A stretch of DNA of 64,000 nucleotides from Streptococcus rubneri (GCF_004785935.1 NZ_SRRP01000001.1:1240001-1304000), one strand, 5' to 3'; counted from the first letter of the stretch, positions 51,955-60,482 are shown. The notes: a model not told the origin generated them from the sequence alone. Numbers and translations are program-made.

Positions 51955-54018
51955 TTACCTACTTTTAATAGAAAGACTACGAAGGACGATTCTTAAAGTA
52001 GTCAGATTGTGCAATATCGAAAGATTAGATGGGCTTAACCAATTTAACAACCCAAATCCAATTAAACTTCCATTTATTACAACTGTTTCTTGAATATTTC
52101 TTTGAATTAATTTCTGCAACGATTCAGATAAAGAATTCAATTCCTCGAAGAAATCTAAACGATTATCTAATAATAAAATATCACTCATCTGCTTAGAAAT
52201 ATCAGCACTTTCATTCATCACAACCCCAATATCTGCAAGCGTCAAGGCAGCAGAGTCGTTTAACCCGTCTCCAACCATCAAAATAGTTCGGCCAGCTTTC
52301 TGTAATTCCTGAACCAACTGAAACTTACCATCTGGTTTTAAATCAGTATAGACGTTGTCAAATGGCAGATCTTTAACCAACTCTTCTGTTCTAGCCAACG
52401 TATCACCAGTTGCCAGAATCAGTTTTTTCCCTTGGCGTTTTAGCTTTTTCAATGCAGCTTTCGCCTCGCTTCTCAAGGGAGTGTGGATACAAAACATCCC
52501 AATTAATTCTTTCTTATAAGCCAAAAACAATAAATTGTAATGAGTCTTATATTGCTCAATCAAGGCCAGCTGCTCAGAACTAATTCTTACCTGTTCGTCT
52601 TGCATTAGTACATAATTTCCAATGACAACCGATTGACCATCAATTTGCGATTTAATCCCTTTGCTTGCAACATACTGAAGCTTGCCATGCATTTCTTCGT
52701 GTTCAATGCCTTCAATTTCAGCTTGTTTAACAATTGCATTGGCAATAGGATGATAGATATGTTCCTCCAAACATGCACTTATTCTTAAAATATCTTTCTC
52801 AGTATAATCTCCGAAAGGAAGAACCTTTTCAACCAAAGGATAACTCGTCGTGATGGTACCCGTTTTATCAAACAAGAAAGTATCCACTTCCAGATATTTT
52901 TCTAATACATCACCATCTTTAATAACCATTTCTCGATTTAGACCTTCCTTTATGGCCGTAAGGTAGGCTACAGGTGTGGATATTTTTAGAGCACATGAAA
53001 AATCCACCAATAAAAAGGAAATAGCTTTTGAAAACGAACCTGTTAACAGATAAGTCAAACCAGCACCTAAGAAGTTATATTTTACAACCTTGTCTGCCAT
53101 CCTAATAAAATGACGTTGTTTTGTCTTCTTACTCTCTTCAGATTTTTTCATCAGATTGATGAGTTGCAAAATACGACTGTTTATCTGATTATCAGTCACA
53201 CGAATTCTTAACTCTCCTGTTTCCAAAACAGTATTCGCACATACAGAATCTCCCTCTTTCTTTTCAACAGGGAAGCTCTCTCCAGTCAAGGAACTCTCAT
53301 TGACCATGCCTAATCCTGAAACCACTTGGCCGTCAAACAAGATTTCATTCCCTTGGGAGACAACTAATACATCACCTACTTGAACATCAGAACTCTTGAT
53401 GCTGATGACCATGTCTCCCCGCACTAAGAAAACATCACTTTCTTTAGCAAGAAGGCTTTGTTCCAAATCTGTTGCTGTTTTTTTTAAAGACCACTGATCC
53501 AGATGATTACCCAAATCAAGCATAAACATGATGTTGCTAGCTGTCTTGGATTGGTTCATAAACAAGGACAACAAAATGGCCGAACAGTCCAAGACCTCCA
53601 TGGTTAGTTCCTTGCGCGCTAAAGTTTGATAGGCTTCTTTGACATAACCCAAAGCCTGATAACAAGTCCAAATATAACGAATAGGGTAGGGTACAAAACT
53701 TCGAAACAGCAAACGCTTAATCGCTGCACCCGATACAATTGAATAAGCACTCTCTTCTCTACGAATGGGAAGAGTCATCAAGTCCGAAACTTTCCCCTTG
53801 TCAATTTTTTTTAAAAAGGCCTCTGCATTTTCTAATACAGAGAAGCCTTCTTTCATACGTAGAGTAAAATGCTGCTGATCCATATAAAACTGAATAGAGT
53901 CGATCCCTTTTTCATCTTTAGCCAAGGAACGAAGATAATCTTGAATATCCAAGGTCAGTGAAAACGAGGACGATAATCGGATATGTTGATATCCTCTGTG
54001 TAGCACTTTAAAAGACAT
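51955..54018 (-). CDS. Heavy-metal-type P-type ATPase with atypical metal-site motif
   Basis: The 687-aa protein has the P1B core: actuator TGES (about 245), phosphorylation DKTGT (about 384), HP motif in EHIYHPIANA (about 423) and GDGLND (about 583). The ion-site helix reads FSCALKIS (about 340-347) where most relatives have CPC or SPC, so the conserved Pro is absent. There is no N-terminal CxxC metal-binding domain, only a soluble region of about 90 residues. The ATG at 54018 has AGGTGA 5 nt upstream, and the DUF6110 stop is 1 nt away. The metal is unknown. It is accessory cargo. Confidence 0.88.
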   Translation of the reverse strand: MSFKVLHRGYQHIRLSSSFSLTLDIQDYLRSLAKDEKGIDSIQFYMDQQHFTLRMKEGFSVLENAEAFLKKIDKGKVSDLMTLPIRREESAYSIVSGAAIKRLLFRSFVPYPIRYIWTCYQALGYVKEAYQTLARKELTMEVLDCSAILLSLFMNQSKTASNIMFMLDLGNHLDQWSLKKTATDLEQSLLAKESDVFLVRGDMVISIKSSDVQVGDVLVVSQGNEILFDGQVVSGLGMVNESSLTGESFPVEKKEGDSVCANTVLETGELRIRVTDNQINSRILQLINLMKKSEESKKTKQRHFIRMADKVVKYNFLGAGLTYLLTGSFSKAISFLLVDFSCALKISTPVAYLTAIKEGLNREMVIKDGDVLEKYLEVDTFLFDKTGTITTSYPLVEKVLPFGDYTEKDILRISACLEEHIYHPIANAIVKQAEIEGIEHEEMHGKLQYVASKGIKSQIDGQSVVIGNYVLMQDEQVRISSEQLALIEQYKTHYNLLFLAYKKELIGMFCIHTPLRSEAKAALKKLKRQGKKLILATGDTLARTEELVKDLPFDNVYTDLKPDGKFQLVQELQKAGRTILMVGDGLNDSAALTLADIGVVMNESADISKQMSDILLLDNRLDFFEELNSLSESLQKLIQRNIQETVVINGSLIGFGLLNWLSPSNLSILHNLTTLRIVLRSLSIKSR

Positions 54019-54019
54019 A

Positions 54020-54298
54020 TTATTCACCTGTCAGGCTATCTAATTGTTCTTCTTTCTTTTCCTGTTCGTATAAATATTTAGCGTCTTGTAAAACATCATC
54101 ACCGTGTTGTTTTACAACAGAAACAGATGCATCCAGTCCATCTTTCAATTTGTAAGCTTTAGCCAAGGCCTTAGAATAGCCTTTCTTAGCTTCTTTACTT
54201 GCTAAGACTTTCAAGCCAAGTGTCCCAAATGCTACCCCTCCTAAGAAGAGAGATGATTTTTTCGCAACTTTTGCGACGTTTAATACTTCTTTTAACAT
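54020..54298 (-). CDS. DUF6110-family small protein paired with the P-type ATPase
   Basis: The 92-aa protein has an N-terminal hydrophobic helix (SSLFLGGVAFGTLGLKVLAS, about residues 15-34) and a charged helical tail (KYLYEQEKKEEQ). Small proteins of this type precede heavy-metal P-type ATPases in Firmicutes (DUF6110, from memory). AAGGAGGAAATAAAC before ATG is a strong ribosome binding site. It is translationally coupled with the ATPase and may be a subunit or chaperone. Confidence 0.75.
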   Translation of the reverse strand: MLKEVLNVAKVAKKSSLFLGGVAFGTLGLKVLASKEAKKGYSKALAKAYKLKDGLDASVSVVKQHGDDVLQDAKYLYEQEKKEEQLDSLTGE

Positions 54299-54411
54299 GT
54301 TTATTTCCTCCTTGTAACTATTGTAGCGAAAAATGACAGCAAAAGCAATTGCTGATATCTGATATATAGATAAAATTCTCTATACTGATATTTAATTATA
54401 TTATGATGAAA

Positions 54412-54441
54412 ACAATATACTTTATTTTTTGATACTGTCAA
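54412..54441 (-). promoter_or_regulatory. Promoter of the DUF6110/P-type ATPase operon
   Basis: TTGACA (54436-54441) and TATTGT (54412-54417) on the minus strand are 18 bp apart. Three ATATCAG repeats lie in the leader (about 54350-54395) and could bind a metal regulator. Confidence 0.55.
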
Positions 54442-54478
54442 TAATTATGTGTAAACACTTAAGTAGAGTTACGGAGTG

Positions 54479-55078
54479 TTAATTAAATAAGCTTTCAAGT
54501 GTATCAGAACATTGACCAAACCCTTTATGGATTCGTTGACTTTGCTTGAAATTATAATCTTCAAACAACGTAACTAAGTAACGTTCCAGAGCCTCCTCAT
54601 TAGGAAAAAGAACCTTCTTTTTCGTTTGATGTTTGATTTCTTTGTTAAGAGACTCAATGAGGTTTGTCGAATACATGCTGTGCCAAATCTGGTAGGGAAA
54701 CTGATAAAAAGTTAAAAGATTATCCGTCTTCTCCAGACTTTCCATGACTTTCCTATACTTTGGTTTCCATTCGGCGAGAAAGTCCTCTAAAGCTTGTCCT
54801 GCCATTTCTAAATTTTCAGCACGATAAATCATTATAAATTGCCCCAGAATAACCGCTCTATCTGCTCGTTTCACTTTACTAGCTAGATTTCGACTAATAT
54901 GAATTAAGCAACATTGTTGTTTAGCTAATGGGTGAGCCTGACTGATAATCTGCTCAAGCCCCTTAAAGCCATCTGTAACTACAAGAGAAATCTGTTGGAT
55001 TCCTTGGTTTTGAAGCTTGTCTAACAGGGTGGACCAAGAAGCATTGTTTTCTTGAGGCAACTGTGCATAGCATATCTC
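54479..55078 (-). pseudogene. IS256-family (mutator) transposase, C-terminal fragment
   Basis: About 193 residues match the second half of IS256 transposases: catalytic Asp in LVVTDGFKGL, CCLIHISRNLASKV, and the Glu-containing YSTNLIESLNKEIKHQTKKK near the C-terminus. The N-terminal half with the first catalytic Asp is absent; the homology stops near 55078. It lies beside the promoter of the metal ATPase operon, which suggests the IS helped bring in or rearrange this segment. Confidence 0.85.
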
Positions 55079-55131
55079 TATGCGACTAAAGTCGCTAGAG
55101 CTATCCTAATTGCGCACCGCCAGTTCTCATA

Positions 55132-55240
55132 GAAAAAAACACCTTGCAAGATGCAAAGTGTTTTCGTTTGTATTCTGCTGTCCAGCAACGAATTAACGTT
55201 TAGAGAACTGGCTAGCTTTACGAGCCTTTTTCAAGCCTGT
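55132..55240 (-). repeat. rpsI 3'-end scar 3 (att-like site) with terminator
   Basis: The minus strand encodes [13 protein letters not shown] plus stop at 55193-55231, followed by a terminator ACACTTTGCA-TCT-TGCAAGGTGT with T7 (55132-55163). The codons differ from scars 1 and 2 (GCTAGCCAGTTCTCT), so this copy has another origin. Confidence 0.85.
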
Positions 55241-55596
55241 TTTCTAGTATTTTTATATCTATTGGCAGATTATCCGACTTATCCCCATCAACATCTGACT
55301 CTAACTCAACCTCTGAAGAAATCCTAATATTGCGTACTTTGATATATTCGATATTATTGTTACCTACTAGATCCCCTTTTTAATAAATCTGGGATAGCCG
55401 ATAATTTAGAAATGATGGATGAATCCTTTAAAATCAAGATATTTCCATATTCATCTGTATTTTCATCAAATAGTTTTTTGTCTGCATAGTAATTGGATAG
55501 AAGAACTAAGACCTGAGTAGCTTCACCTTCATAATTGCCATTTTTGCTTTCAAAAGGTAATAATTGCTTGTTCATAGCTTGGCGAATCAGTTGCAC
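55241..55596 (-). pseudogene. Diacylglycerol/lipid kinase C-terminal remnant with frameshift
   Basis: From 55596 the frame reads NYEGEATQVLVLLSNYYADKK and SAIPDLLKR, then stops. A one-base shift in an A run continues as KGDLVGNNNIEYIKVRNIR and VELESDVDGDKSDNLPIDI, the C-terminal signature of YegS/DgkB-type lipid kinases. The N-terminal catalytic domain is missing. The reading frame runs into rpsI scar 3, showing the recombination joint. Confidence 0.7.
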
Positions 55597-55628
55597 CAGC
55601 CAAATTAATTGTCTTGACCGACGAATAA

Positions 55629-55982
55629 AGCGACTTCTTTCAAGGATTCGACCATAAGGAAACAGTTGGCAGATTCTATAAAAGTGTCGATGTGATTCGG
55701 CACGCTCATCAGACTCGCTACACAGAGCTGGTACATAATATCTGCTATAATTTTCTGGAAGATTTGGTCAAGCGGTCTTTTAGCCGTGTGACAGGCATAC
55801 AGGAAAAACACTATTTATTTACTTTTTGCACGGGAGGCTTTAAGATGTTGCTGGACGCCTTTCTTGATAATCACTCAGAGTCGCCAGAGTGTCTGGGCTG
55901 GGATATGGCAAAGATATACCGCTGCCTGAAACTGTTCTTTGACGCTGATAAACGCGACATATCAATTAAAATGTCGCACTAA
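55629..55982 (+). pseudogene. TetR-family regulator C-terminal remnant
   Basis: The open frame of 118 codons lacks a proper start and N-terminal helix-turn-helix. It encodes YKSVDVIRHAHQTRYTELVH and FTFCTGGFKMLLDAFLDN, which resembles the C-terminal domain of TetR proteins of the DhaS type. It is divergent from the lipid-kinase remnant. Confidence 0.5.
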
Positions 55983-55987
55983 AATGA

Positions 55988-56016
55988 TTGAAAAGTGATT
56001 GAAACTGTATTATAAT
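55988..56016 (+). promoter_or_regulatory. Promoter of the DUF1269-like gene
   Basis: TTGAAA and TATAAT are 17 bp apart, 32 bp before the ATG. Confidence 0.8.
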
Positions 56017-56048
56017 GAACGTATATATTTAGAAAAGAGGTACTAACT

Positions 56049-56657
56049 ATGGAAAACCTAGTAGTTTCAGTCTTTAACACTGAAAGCGAAGCTTATCAGT
56101 CCTTTGCGGATTTGAAGGCTTTCCGCCAAACTCAGACGACCAAGGTTGCTCAAATCGCCTTGGTCAAAAATGAAAACGGTCACATCGTTGAAAAAGAACG
56201 CTATGACTTTGAAGATTCAACGACGGATGCAACCCTAGAAGGTGGCTTGCTCGGTGCAGTTATCGGGCTTTTGGGTGGTCCTATCGGCGTCTTGTTTGGT
56301 TATGGTATTGGCAGCCTCTATGGTTTGGCTGCTGGTGATACCGTTGATACGGCAGAAGCTGGCTTGATTGACGTTGTGTCTCAAAAATTGATCGACGGCG
56401 AAACAGCCGTTGTCGCCTTGGTGCAAGAAAACAACGAAGCAGTCATCGATGCTTACTTCACCAAGTACGACACCCAAATCGTGCGTTGGGATGTAGCAAC
56501 CGTCGTAGCCGAAATCGAAGCAGCTCTGCAAGTCCAAGAAGACCTCTACAACCAGGCACGTGCACAAATGAAGGCTGAACGTAAAGCCGAACGCAAGGCT
56601 AAACTTGAAGAATTCAAGGCAAATGTCAAAGCAAAATTTGACAAATTGAAAGCCTAA
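56049..56657 (+). CDS. DUF1269-like glycine-zipper stress protein
   Basis: The 202-aa protein has an N-terminal alpha/beta part (MENLVVSVFNTESEAYQSF), a Gly-rich hydrophobic hairpin (residues about 65-98, GGLLGAVIGLLGGPIGV and GYGIGSLYGLAAG), another alpha/beta part with TAVVALVQEN, and a basic coiled-coil tail (MKAERKAERKAKLEEF). This fits DUF1269-type membrane-associated stress proteins. AAAAGAGG precedes the ATG. It is intact, with its own promoter and terminator. Confidence 0.75.
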   Translation: MENLVVSVFNTESEAYQSFADLKAFRQTQTTKVAQIALVKNENGHIVEKERYDFEDSTTDATLEGGLLGAVIGLLGGPIGVLFGYGIGSLYGLAAGDTVDTAEAGLIDVVSQKLIDGETAVVALVQENNEAVIDAYFTKYDTQIVRWDVATVVAEIEAALQVQEDLYNQARAQMKAERKAERKAKLEEFKANVKAKFDKLKA

Positions 56658-56664
56658 CGTCTAA

Positions 56665-56705
56665 GCGTCTCATAAATTTAAATGTGACTGAGACGCCATT
56701 TAAAA
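56665..56705 (+). terminator. Terminator of the DUF1269-like gene
   Basis: GCGTCTCA (56665-56672) pairs with TGAGACGC (56689-56696), followed by CATTTAAAATTT. Confidence 0.6.
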
Positions 56706-56901
56706 TTTATGTGCGTCGGATTCTCACAGTTAAATAATTGCGTTGACAAAGCCGTTACAGCCGTTCTTCCATTCTTTGAAAAGAATGTTTAATAGACAAG
56801 AAATCTGGACTAGTATTGGTCTGGATTTTTTTGTGAATATAGAGGTCATAGCTTTTTGACTATGCTTCGTTATAATTAGAAAAATTTTAAGTTTTATCAA
56901 G
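56706..56901. other. Spacer before the integrase remnant
   Basis: No gene is seen. It probably contains decayed parts of the missing N-terminal integrase region, but I could not read homology. Confidence 0.3.
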
Positions 56902-57123
56902 ATGAAATCAGTCAGACGAAGACATCCCGAATTAGCACCAGCATCACCACACAAACTAAGACATACTGGTGCTACTCTTGCTAAACAAGCAGGTGTTTCT
57001 CTTGAAGCCTTCTCAGAAGCTCTTACTCATAGTGATAAAGAGATTACAAAAACTTACGTTAATATCAAAGATAAAGTCAATCAGACTGTAGGTGATATTG
57101 CTTTTCGTAGTTTAAAAAATTGA
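56902..57123 (+). pseudogene. Tyrosine recombinase (integrase) C-terminal remnant
   Basis: The 73 residues carry the catalytic C-terminal box: HKLRHTGATLAK (HxxR), LTHSDKEIT (second His) and the nucleophile Tyr in KTYVN. The N-terminal and core-binding domains and the first catalytic Arg are missing, and no ribosome binding site is present. It ends 110 bp from the rpsI stop and is convergent with it, the normal position for an integrase at its attachment site. Confidence 0.88.
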
Positions 57124-57124
57124 T

Positions 57125-57155
57125 GGGGTGAATATGGGGTGAATTTTGGGGTGAA
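57125..57155. repeat. Three GGGGTGAA direct repeats (integrase arm sites)
   Basis: GGGGTGAA occurs at 57125, 57136 and 57148, spaced 11 and 12 bp, directly after the integrase stop. The motif recurs beside rpsI scar 1 (48365). Repeats of this kind next to an integrase gene are typical arm-binding sites. Confidence 0.75.
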
Positions 57156-57172
57156 CTTTGATTTTTTGAAAC

Positions 57173-57206
57173 AAAAAAGACATCCAAGAAATAATTCTTG
57201 AATGTC
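57173..57206 (-). terminator. Terminator of rplM-rpsI
   Basis: GACATTCAAGAA/TTCTTGGATGTC stem followed by T6 on the minus strand, about 30 bp after the rpsI stop. Confidence 0.8.
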
Positions 57207-57232
57207 TGTAAACGTTGATATAATCGTATTGA

Positions 57233-57625
57233 TTAACGTTTTGAGAATTGTGATGCTTTACGAGCTTTCTTAAGACCTGGTTTCTTACGTTCAACTTTAC
57301 GTGAGTCACGTGTAAGAAGTCCTGCGCGTTTCAATGAATCGCGGAAGTCTGGGTCTACTTGAAGAAGGGCACGAGCGATACCGTGACGGATAGCTCCTGC
57401 TTGACCTGCGTATCCACCACCTACAACGTTAACGAAAACGTCGTATGAACCTGCAGTTGAAGTAACTGCGAATGGTTGGTTGATTACAAGACGAAGGTCA
57501 GCGTGTGGGATGTACTCTTCAACATCTTTTTTGTTAACAGTGATTTTACCAGTTCCTGGAACAAGGCGAACGCGTGCAACAGCGTTTTTACGACGTCCAG
57601 TACCTGCATATTGTGCTTGTGACAT
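57233..57625 (-). CDS. rpsI: 30S ribosomal protein S9
   Basis: S9 is a 130-aa small-subunit protein whose C-terminal tail reaches the P-site tRNA. The sequence has the family motif [19 protein letters not shown] and the strictly conserved C-terminus [12 protein letters not shown]. It follows rplM in the usual two-gene operon. Its 3' end (the last 13-16 codons) is copied three times in the accessory region, so it appears to be the attachment site for integrative elements. The current 3' end may itself derive from an element. Confidence 0.98.
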   Translation of the reverse strand: MSQAQYAGTGRRKNAVARVRLVPGTGKITVNKKDVEEYIPHADLRLVINQPFAVTSTAGSYDVFVNVVGGGYAGQAGAIRHGIARALLQVDPDFRDSLKRAGLLTRDSRKVERKKPGLKKARKASQFSKR

Positions 57626-57643
57626 ACTTTATTGTTCCTTTCC

Positions 57644-58090
57644 TTAGATAAGTCCTGAAATATCAAGAACTTCTGGTTGTTGTGCAGCGTGAGTGTGCTC
57701 AGCTCCAACGAATACTTTCAATTTCATACCTTGAGCGCGGCCAAGAGTATTGTGTGGAAGCATACCTTTAACTGATTTCTCGATCAAACGTACTGCATTT
57801 TTAGAACGAAGTTCACCAGCAGAGATTGATTTCAATCCACCTGGGTGGTTTGAGTGAGTGTAGTAGATCTTATCAGTTGCTTTTTTACCAGTCAATTTAA
57901 CTTTTTCAGCATTGATAACGATTACGAAGTCACCTGTATCAGTGTGAGGTGTGAATGTTGGTTTGTTTTTTCCGCGAAGCACGCTTGCAACAACTGCTGA
58001 AAGGCGTCCAAGAGGTACATCAGTTGCGTCAACAACGTACCATTTGCGTTCTACTTGGCCTGGTTTAGCCATGAATGTAGTTTTGTTCAT
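57644..58090 (-). CDS. rplM: 50S ribosomal protein L13
   Basis: L13 is an early-assembling large-subunit protein. At 148 aa it has the conserved [12 protein letters not shown] start region, [26 protein letters not shown] and [22 protein letters not shown] gives the ribosome binding site. It is followed by rpsI after 18 bp. The 100-nt leader fits the L13 leader family, which represses the operon when free L13 binds. Confidence 0.98.
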   Translation of the reverse strand: MNKTTFMAKPGQVERKWYVVDATDVPLGRLSAVVASVLRGKNKPTFTPHTDTGDFVIVINAEKVKLTGKKATDKIYYTHSNHPGGLKSISAGELRSKNAVRLIEKSVKGMLPHNTLGRAQGMKLKVFVGAEHTHAAQQPEVLDISGLI

Positions 58091-58104
58091 GATTTCTCCT
58101 ATTA

Positions 58105-58194
58105 TGAATATCGTTTTTGTTTACAGGGCGGATGTTCCGGTCCGCGAGTTATTTGAAAGGTTCCGGGGCCTTACAAATGGGGTAAACAATACCG
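58105..58194 (-). ncRNA. Ribosomal L13 leader (autoregulatory 5' UTR)
   Basis: Between the predicted start (about 58194) and rplM the minus strand can pair TGTTTAC near the 5' end with GTAAACA near the 3' end, enclosing GC-rich segments (GGCCCCGGAACC, GGACCGGAACATCC). The position and shape match the L13_leader family. Confidence 0.7.
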
Positions 58195-58200
58195 CCTACT

Positions 58201-58230
58201 ATTGTATCAAATTTTTCAAATAAAAGTCAA
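58201..58230 (-). promoter_or_regulatory. Promoter of rplM-rpsI
   Basis: TTGACT (58225-58230) and TACAAT (58201-58206) on the minus strand, 18 bp apart. Confidence 0.8.
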
Positions 58231-58243
58231 CCGATTTGAAAAA

Positions 58244-59107
58244 TTATTTGCGATTTTCTTTTCCGATAACAAAGCCGATGAGAGAATTAGGACCGACGTG
58301 GGCAGCAATGACTGGCCCTAGTGGCATAATCAAGACTTGGGAGATGGCCGGATTCTCCAACAATTGAGCCTTGAGCTCTTCTGCTCCTGCCAAATCATCT
58401 GTATAGGAAACCAAGGCTGTGCTGTGACCGATATCTTCCTGGATCAGAGAAAGCATTTCCCGCATAGCTTTTTTACGTCCACGTACCTTAGCGATTGGAG
58501 CTAACTTGCCTTCTTCATCAATCCAAAGAAGGGGTTTGATGTTGACCAAGCTTCCGACGATGGCTGAACTCTTAGAAAGGCGTCCCCCGCGCATAAGATG
58601 GTAGAGATCATCCACCAAGAAATAGGTCCGCAACTTAGGAGCCACTTCCATCAGTTCTTCCTTAACCTGATCCAAACTCTTACCGGCATCACGCGCCTCA
58701 ACTGCTAGCATAGACAAGTAGCCTTCTCCAATCCCTGCAGCTTTTGGATCGATGATTTCGATCACAGCTTCTGGGTAGTCTTCAAGGACCAAGTCTCTCG
58801 CCATGATCGCGCTCTGGTAAGTCCCTGATAAGACTGAAGAAAAAGCGATATAAAGGAGATCTTCCTTGCGTTGAGCATAACCTTTGAAAATCTCTTGGAA
58901 TTGCCCAACATTGACCTGACTGGTCGTTGGTTTAGCACCTTTTTGCATTTCCGCTAATAATTGAGGGCTAGTGAGTTTGTCTGGACCCACTGTCTCATAA
59001 TGAGTCCCATTGATTTGGATTGACAAGCCGACGATCTCTACATCATGCTCCTGTGCCCATCTTTCATCTAAATCTGCAGTTGAATCTGTTAAAATTTTAA
59101 AGGTCAT
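58244..59107 (-). CDS. DegV-family fatty-acid-binding protein
   Basis: The 287-aa protein has the DegV start [10 protein letters not shown], the SQVNVGQF segment, [10 protein letters not shown] (Ser/Thr lipid-headgroup site) and [20 protein letters not shown]. Such proteins (FakB type) bind a fatty acid for phosphorylation by FakA; whether this is a FakB for the FakA pathway needs a search. Its ATG overlaps the NYN gene stop by 4 nt, so the two are coupled. Confidence 0.9.
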   Translation of the reverse strand: MTFKILTDSTADLDERWAQEHDVEIVGLSIQINGTHYETVGPDKLTSPQLLAEMQKGAKPTTSQVNVGQFQEIFKGYAQRKEDLLYIAFSSVLSGTYQSAIMARDLVLEDYPEAVIEIIDPKAAGIGEGYLSMLAVEARDAGKSLDQVKEELMEVAPKLRTYFLVDDLYHLMRGGRLSKSSAIVGSLVNIKPLLWIDEEGKLAPIAKVRGRKKAMREMLSLIQEDIGHSTALVSYTDDLAGAEELKAQLLENPAISQVLIMPLGPVIAAHVGPNSLIGFVIGKENRK

Positions 59108-59619
59108 TTACTTGCTCCCATCTCTTTTTGTAGTTGACGTAGGCCCTCTTGGTCAAAAGGTCGTATCGGTGGTTTCTGATCGTTGACGGCTCCTCGCGCC
59201 TGGTTCAAGTCGGCCTTGACAACGGCAACTCTCTTCTCCAGCTCCCGCGCCGAAACACGAAGTGCTCCTTGAGCAAAGACCGTCCATTGCTCATTCAAGT
59301 CACTCGTCGCGACTGATACTTGGTGAAGGGGTGTATTGAGCTCTGCTGCCAAACGTTCAATGTAGTCATCGGCGGTCTCCTCCTCCGCTGTGAAGACCAC
59401 TTGGACCTGAAATTCTTCATAGGTCTGGCGAATCCCTGGCATGTATTGGGCATCAAAGACACAAATCACGCGAATGCCTTCAAAGCTGGCATAGTGGCTC
59501 AGCTTCTCTAAGAGGATCGTTCGTGCAGCATCCAGCTCACTCTTCTTAAAGAGTTGGCGGGTCTCCTGCCAGAAGGCAATCATGTTGTAGCCGTCCACTA
59601 ACAAAATCTTTTCTTTCAT
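59104..59619 (-). CDS. NYN-domain endoribonuclease (YacP/Rae1-like)
   Basis: The 171-aa NYN (PIN-like) protein has the acidic metal-site residues in [29 protein letters not shown] and ATSDLNEQ. Bacillus Rae1 (YacP) cleaves mRNA in the ribosomal A site, and this is the streptococcal equivalent by sequence and by its usual place after rlmB. The C-terminal basic tail ([18 protein letters not shown]) is also typical. It lies 30 bp after rlmB and overlaps the DegV gene. Confidence 0.88.
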   Translation of the reverse strand: MKEKILLVDGYNMIAFWQETRQLFKKSELDAARTILLEKLSHYASFEGIRVICVFDAQYMPGIRQTYEEFQVQVVFTAEEETADDYIERLAAELNTPLHQVSVATSDLNEQWTVFAQGALRVSARELEKRVAVVKADLNQARGAVNDQKPPIRPFDQEGLRQLQKEMGASK

Positions 59620-59649
59620 CGACTGCCTCCTTCCTACGATTTTCCTCTA

Positions 59650-60378
59650 TTATAGTTTGTTGCGAAAGACCTCATACATAAGGATCGCTGCAGCGACACT
59701 GGCATTCAGGCTTTGGACATGCCCCTGCATCGGAATCGTAATCATTTCATCCACTTGCTTTTTAATATTGGTCGAAATGCCTTTGCCTTCGTTTCCAATG
59801 ATGAGGGCTAGCTTCCCACTGGTATTCCATTTGTGAGAAGGCGTCCCGTTCATATCGGTTCCAAAAATCCAAAAACCTGCTTCTTTGAGCTTATCCAAGG
59901 TTTGGCTAAGATTGGTCACCCGAGCAATGGGAACATGCTCCACTGCTCCAGTTGAGGTCTTGGCGACAACTGGGGTCACCCCAACAGCACGGTGCTTAGG
60001 GATGATGACTCCCGCTACCTGAGTAGCATCGGCTGTTCGGAGAATGGATCCTAAGTTATGCGGATCGGTCAAACCATCCAAAATCAAGAGCAGGGGATTG
60101 TCTTGATTAGCAACCTGGGTCAAGATCTCATTCAAGTCCGTATAGGCAAATTCCGAAACCCGCAAGACAAAACCTTGGTGGACAGCCCCTTCTGTCATCT
60201 CTTGCAAGGTCTTCTTAGGAGTCCAAGAAATGGACACCTTTTTATCTGCTGCCAGGTCCTTGATTTTTTCTACATTTTTTCCACGCAAATCGTCCTGAAT
60301 ATACAATTTATTTCCTGTATTTGCGATCAGTGCTTCTGTGACGGCATGAACACCGTAAACAATATCGTTTTTTTCCAT
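59650..60378 (-). CDS. rlmB: 23S rRNA (guanosine-2'-O)-methyltransferase RlmB (TrmH family)
   Basis: It methylates the 2'-hydroxyl of G2251 (E. coli numbering) in 23S rRNA. The N-terminal substrate-binding domain starts IVYGVHAVTEAL, and the C-terminal SPOUT knot has LDGLTDPHNLGSILRTADA, LIIGNEGKGIS and the knot segment IPMQGHVQSLNASVAAAI. The ATG at 60378 gives 242 aa, the usual length. No ribosome binding site is present, and the promoter predicts a leaderless mRNA. It heads rlmB-NYN-DegV. Confidence 0.93.
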   Translation of the reverse strand: MEKNDIVYGVHAVTEALIANTGNKLYIQDDLRGKNVEKIKDLAADKKVSISWTPKKTLQEMTEGAVHQGFVLRVSEFAYTDLNEILTQVANQDNPLLLILDGLTDPHNLGSILRTADATQVAGVIIPKHRAVGVTPVVAKTSTGAVEHVPIARVTNLSQTLDKLKEAGFWIFGTDMNGTPSHKWNTSGKLALIIGNEGKGISTNIKKQVDEMITIPMQGHVQSLNASVAAAILMYEVFRNKL

Positions 60379-60384
60379 GAAACT

Positions 60385-60393
60385 AGTATAACA
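60385..60393 (-). promoter_or_regulatory. Extended -10 promoter predicting leaderless rlmB mRNA
   Basis: TGTTATACT on the minus strand is a TGn-extended -10. Seven bases beyond the hexamer is 60378, the A of the rlmB ATG. The layout is the same as at pabB. Confidence 0.6.
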
Positions 60394-60482
60394 CAATTGC
60401 CATATCTGGTGAAACATTTGGAGTAGCCCAGTTTGCTTGTGGTATAATAAAACTAGTTTAGAAAAAGGAAAGAATCCGCATT

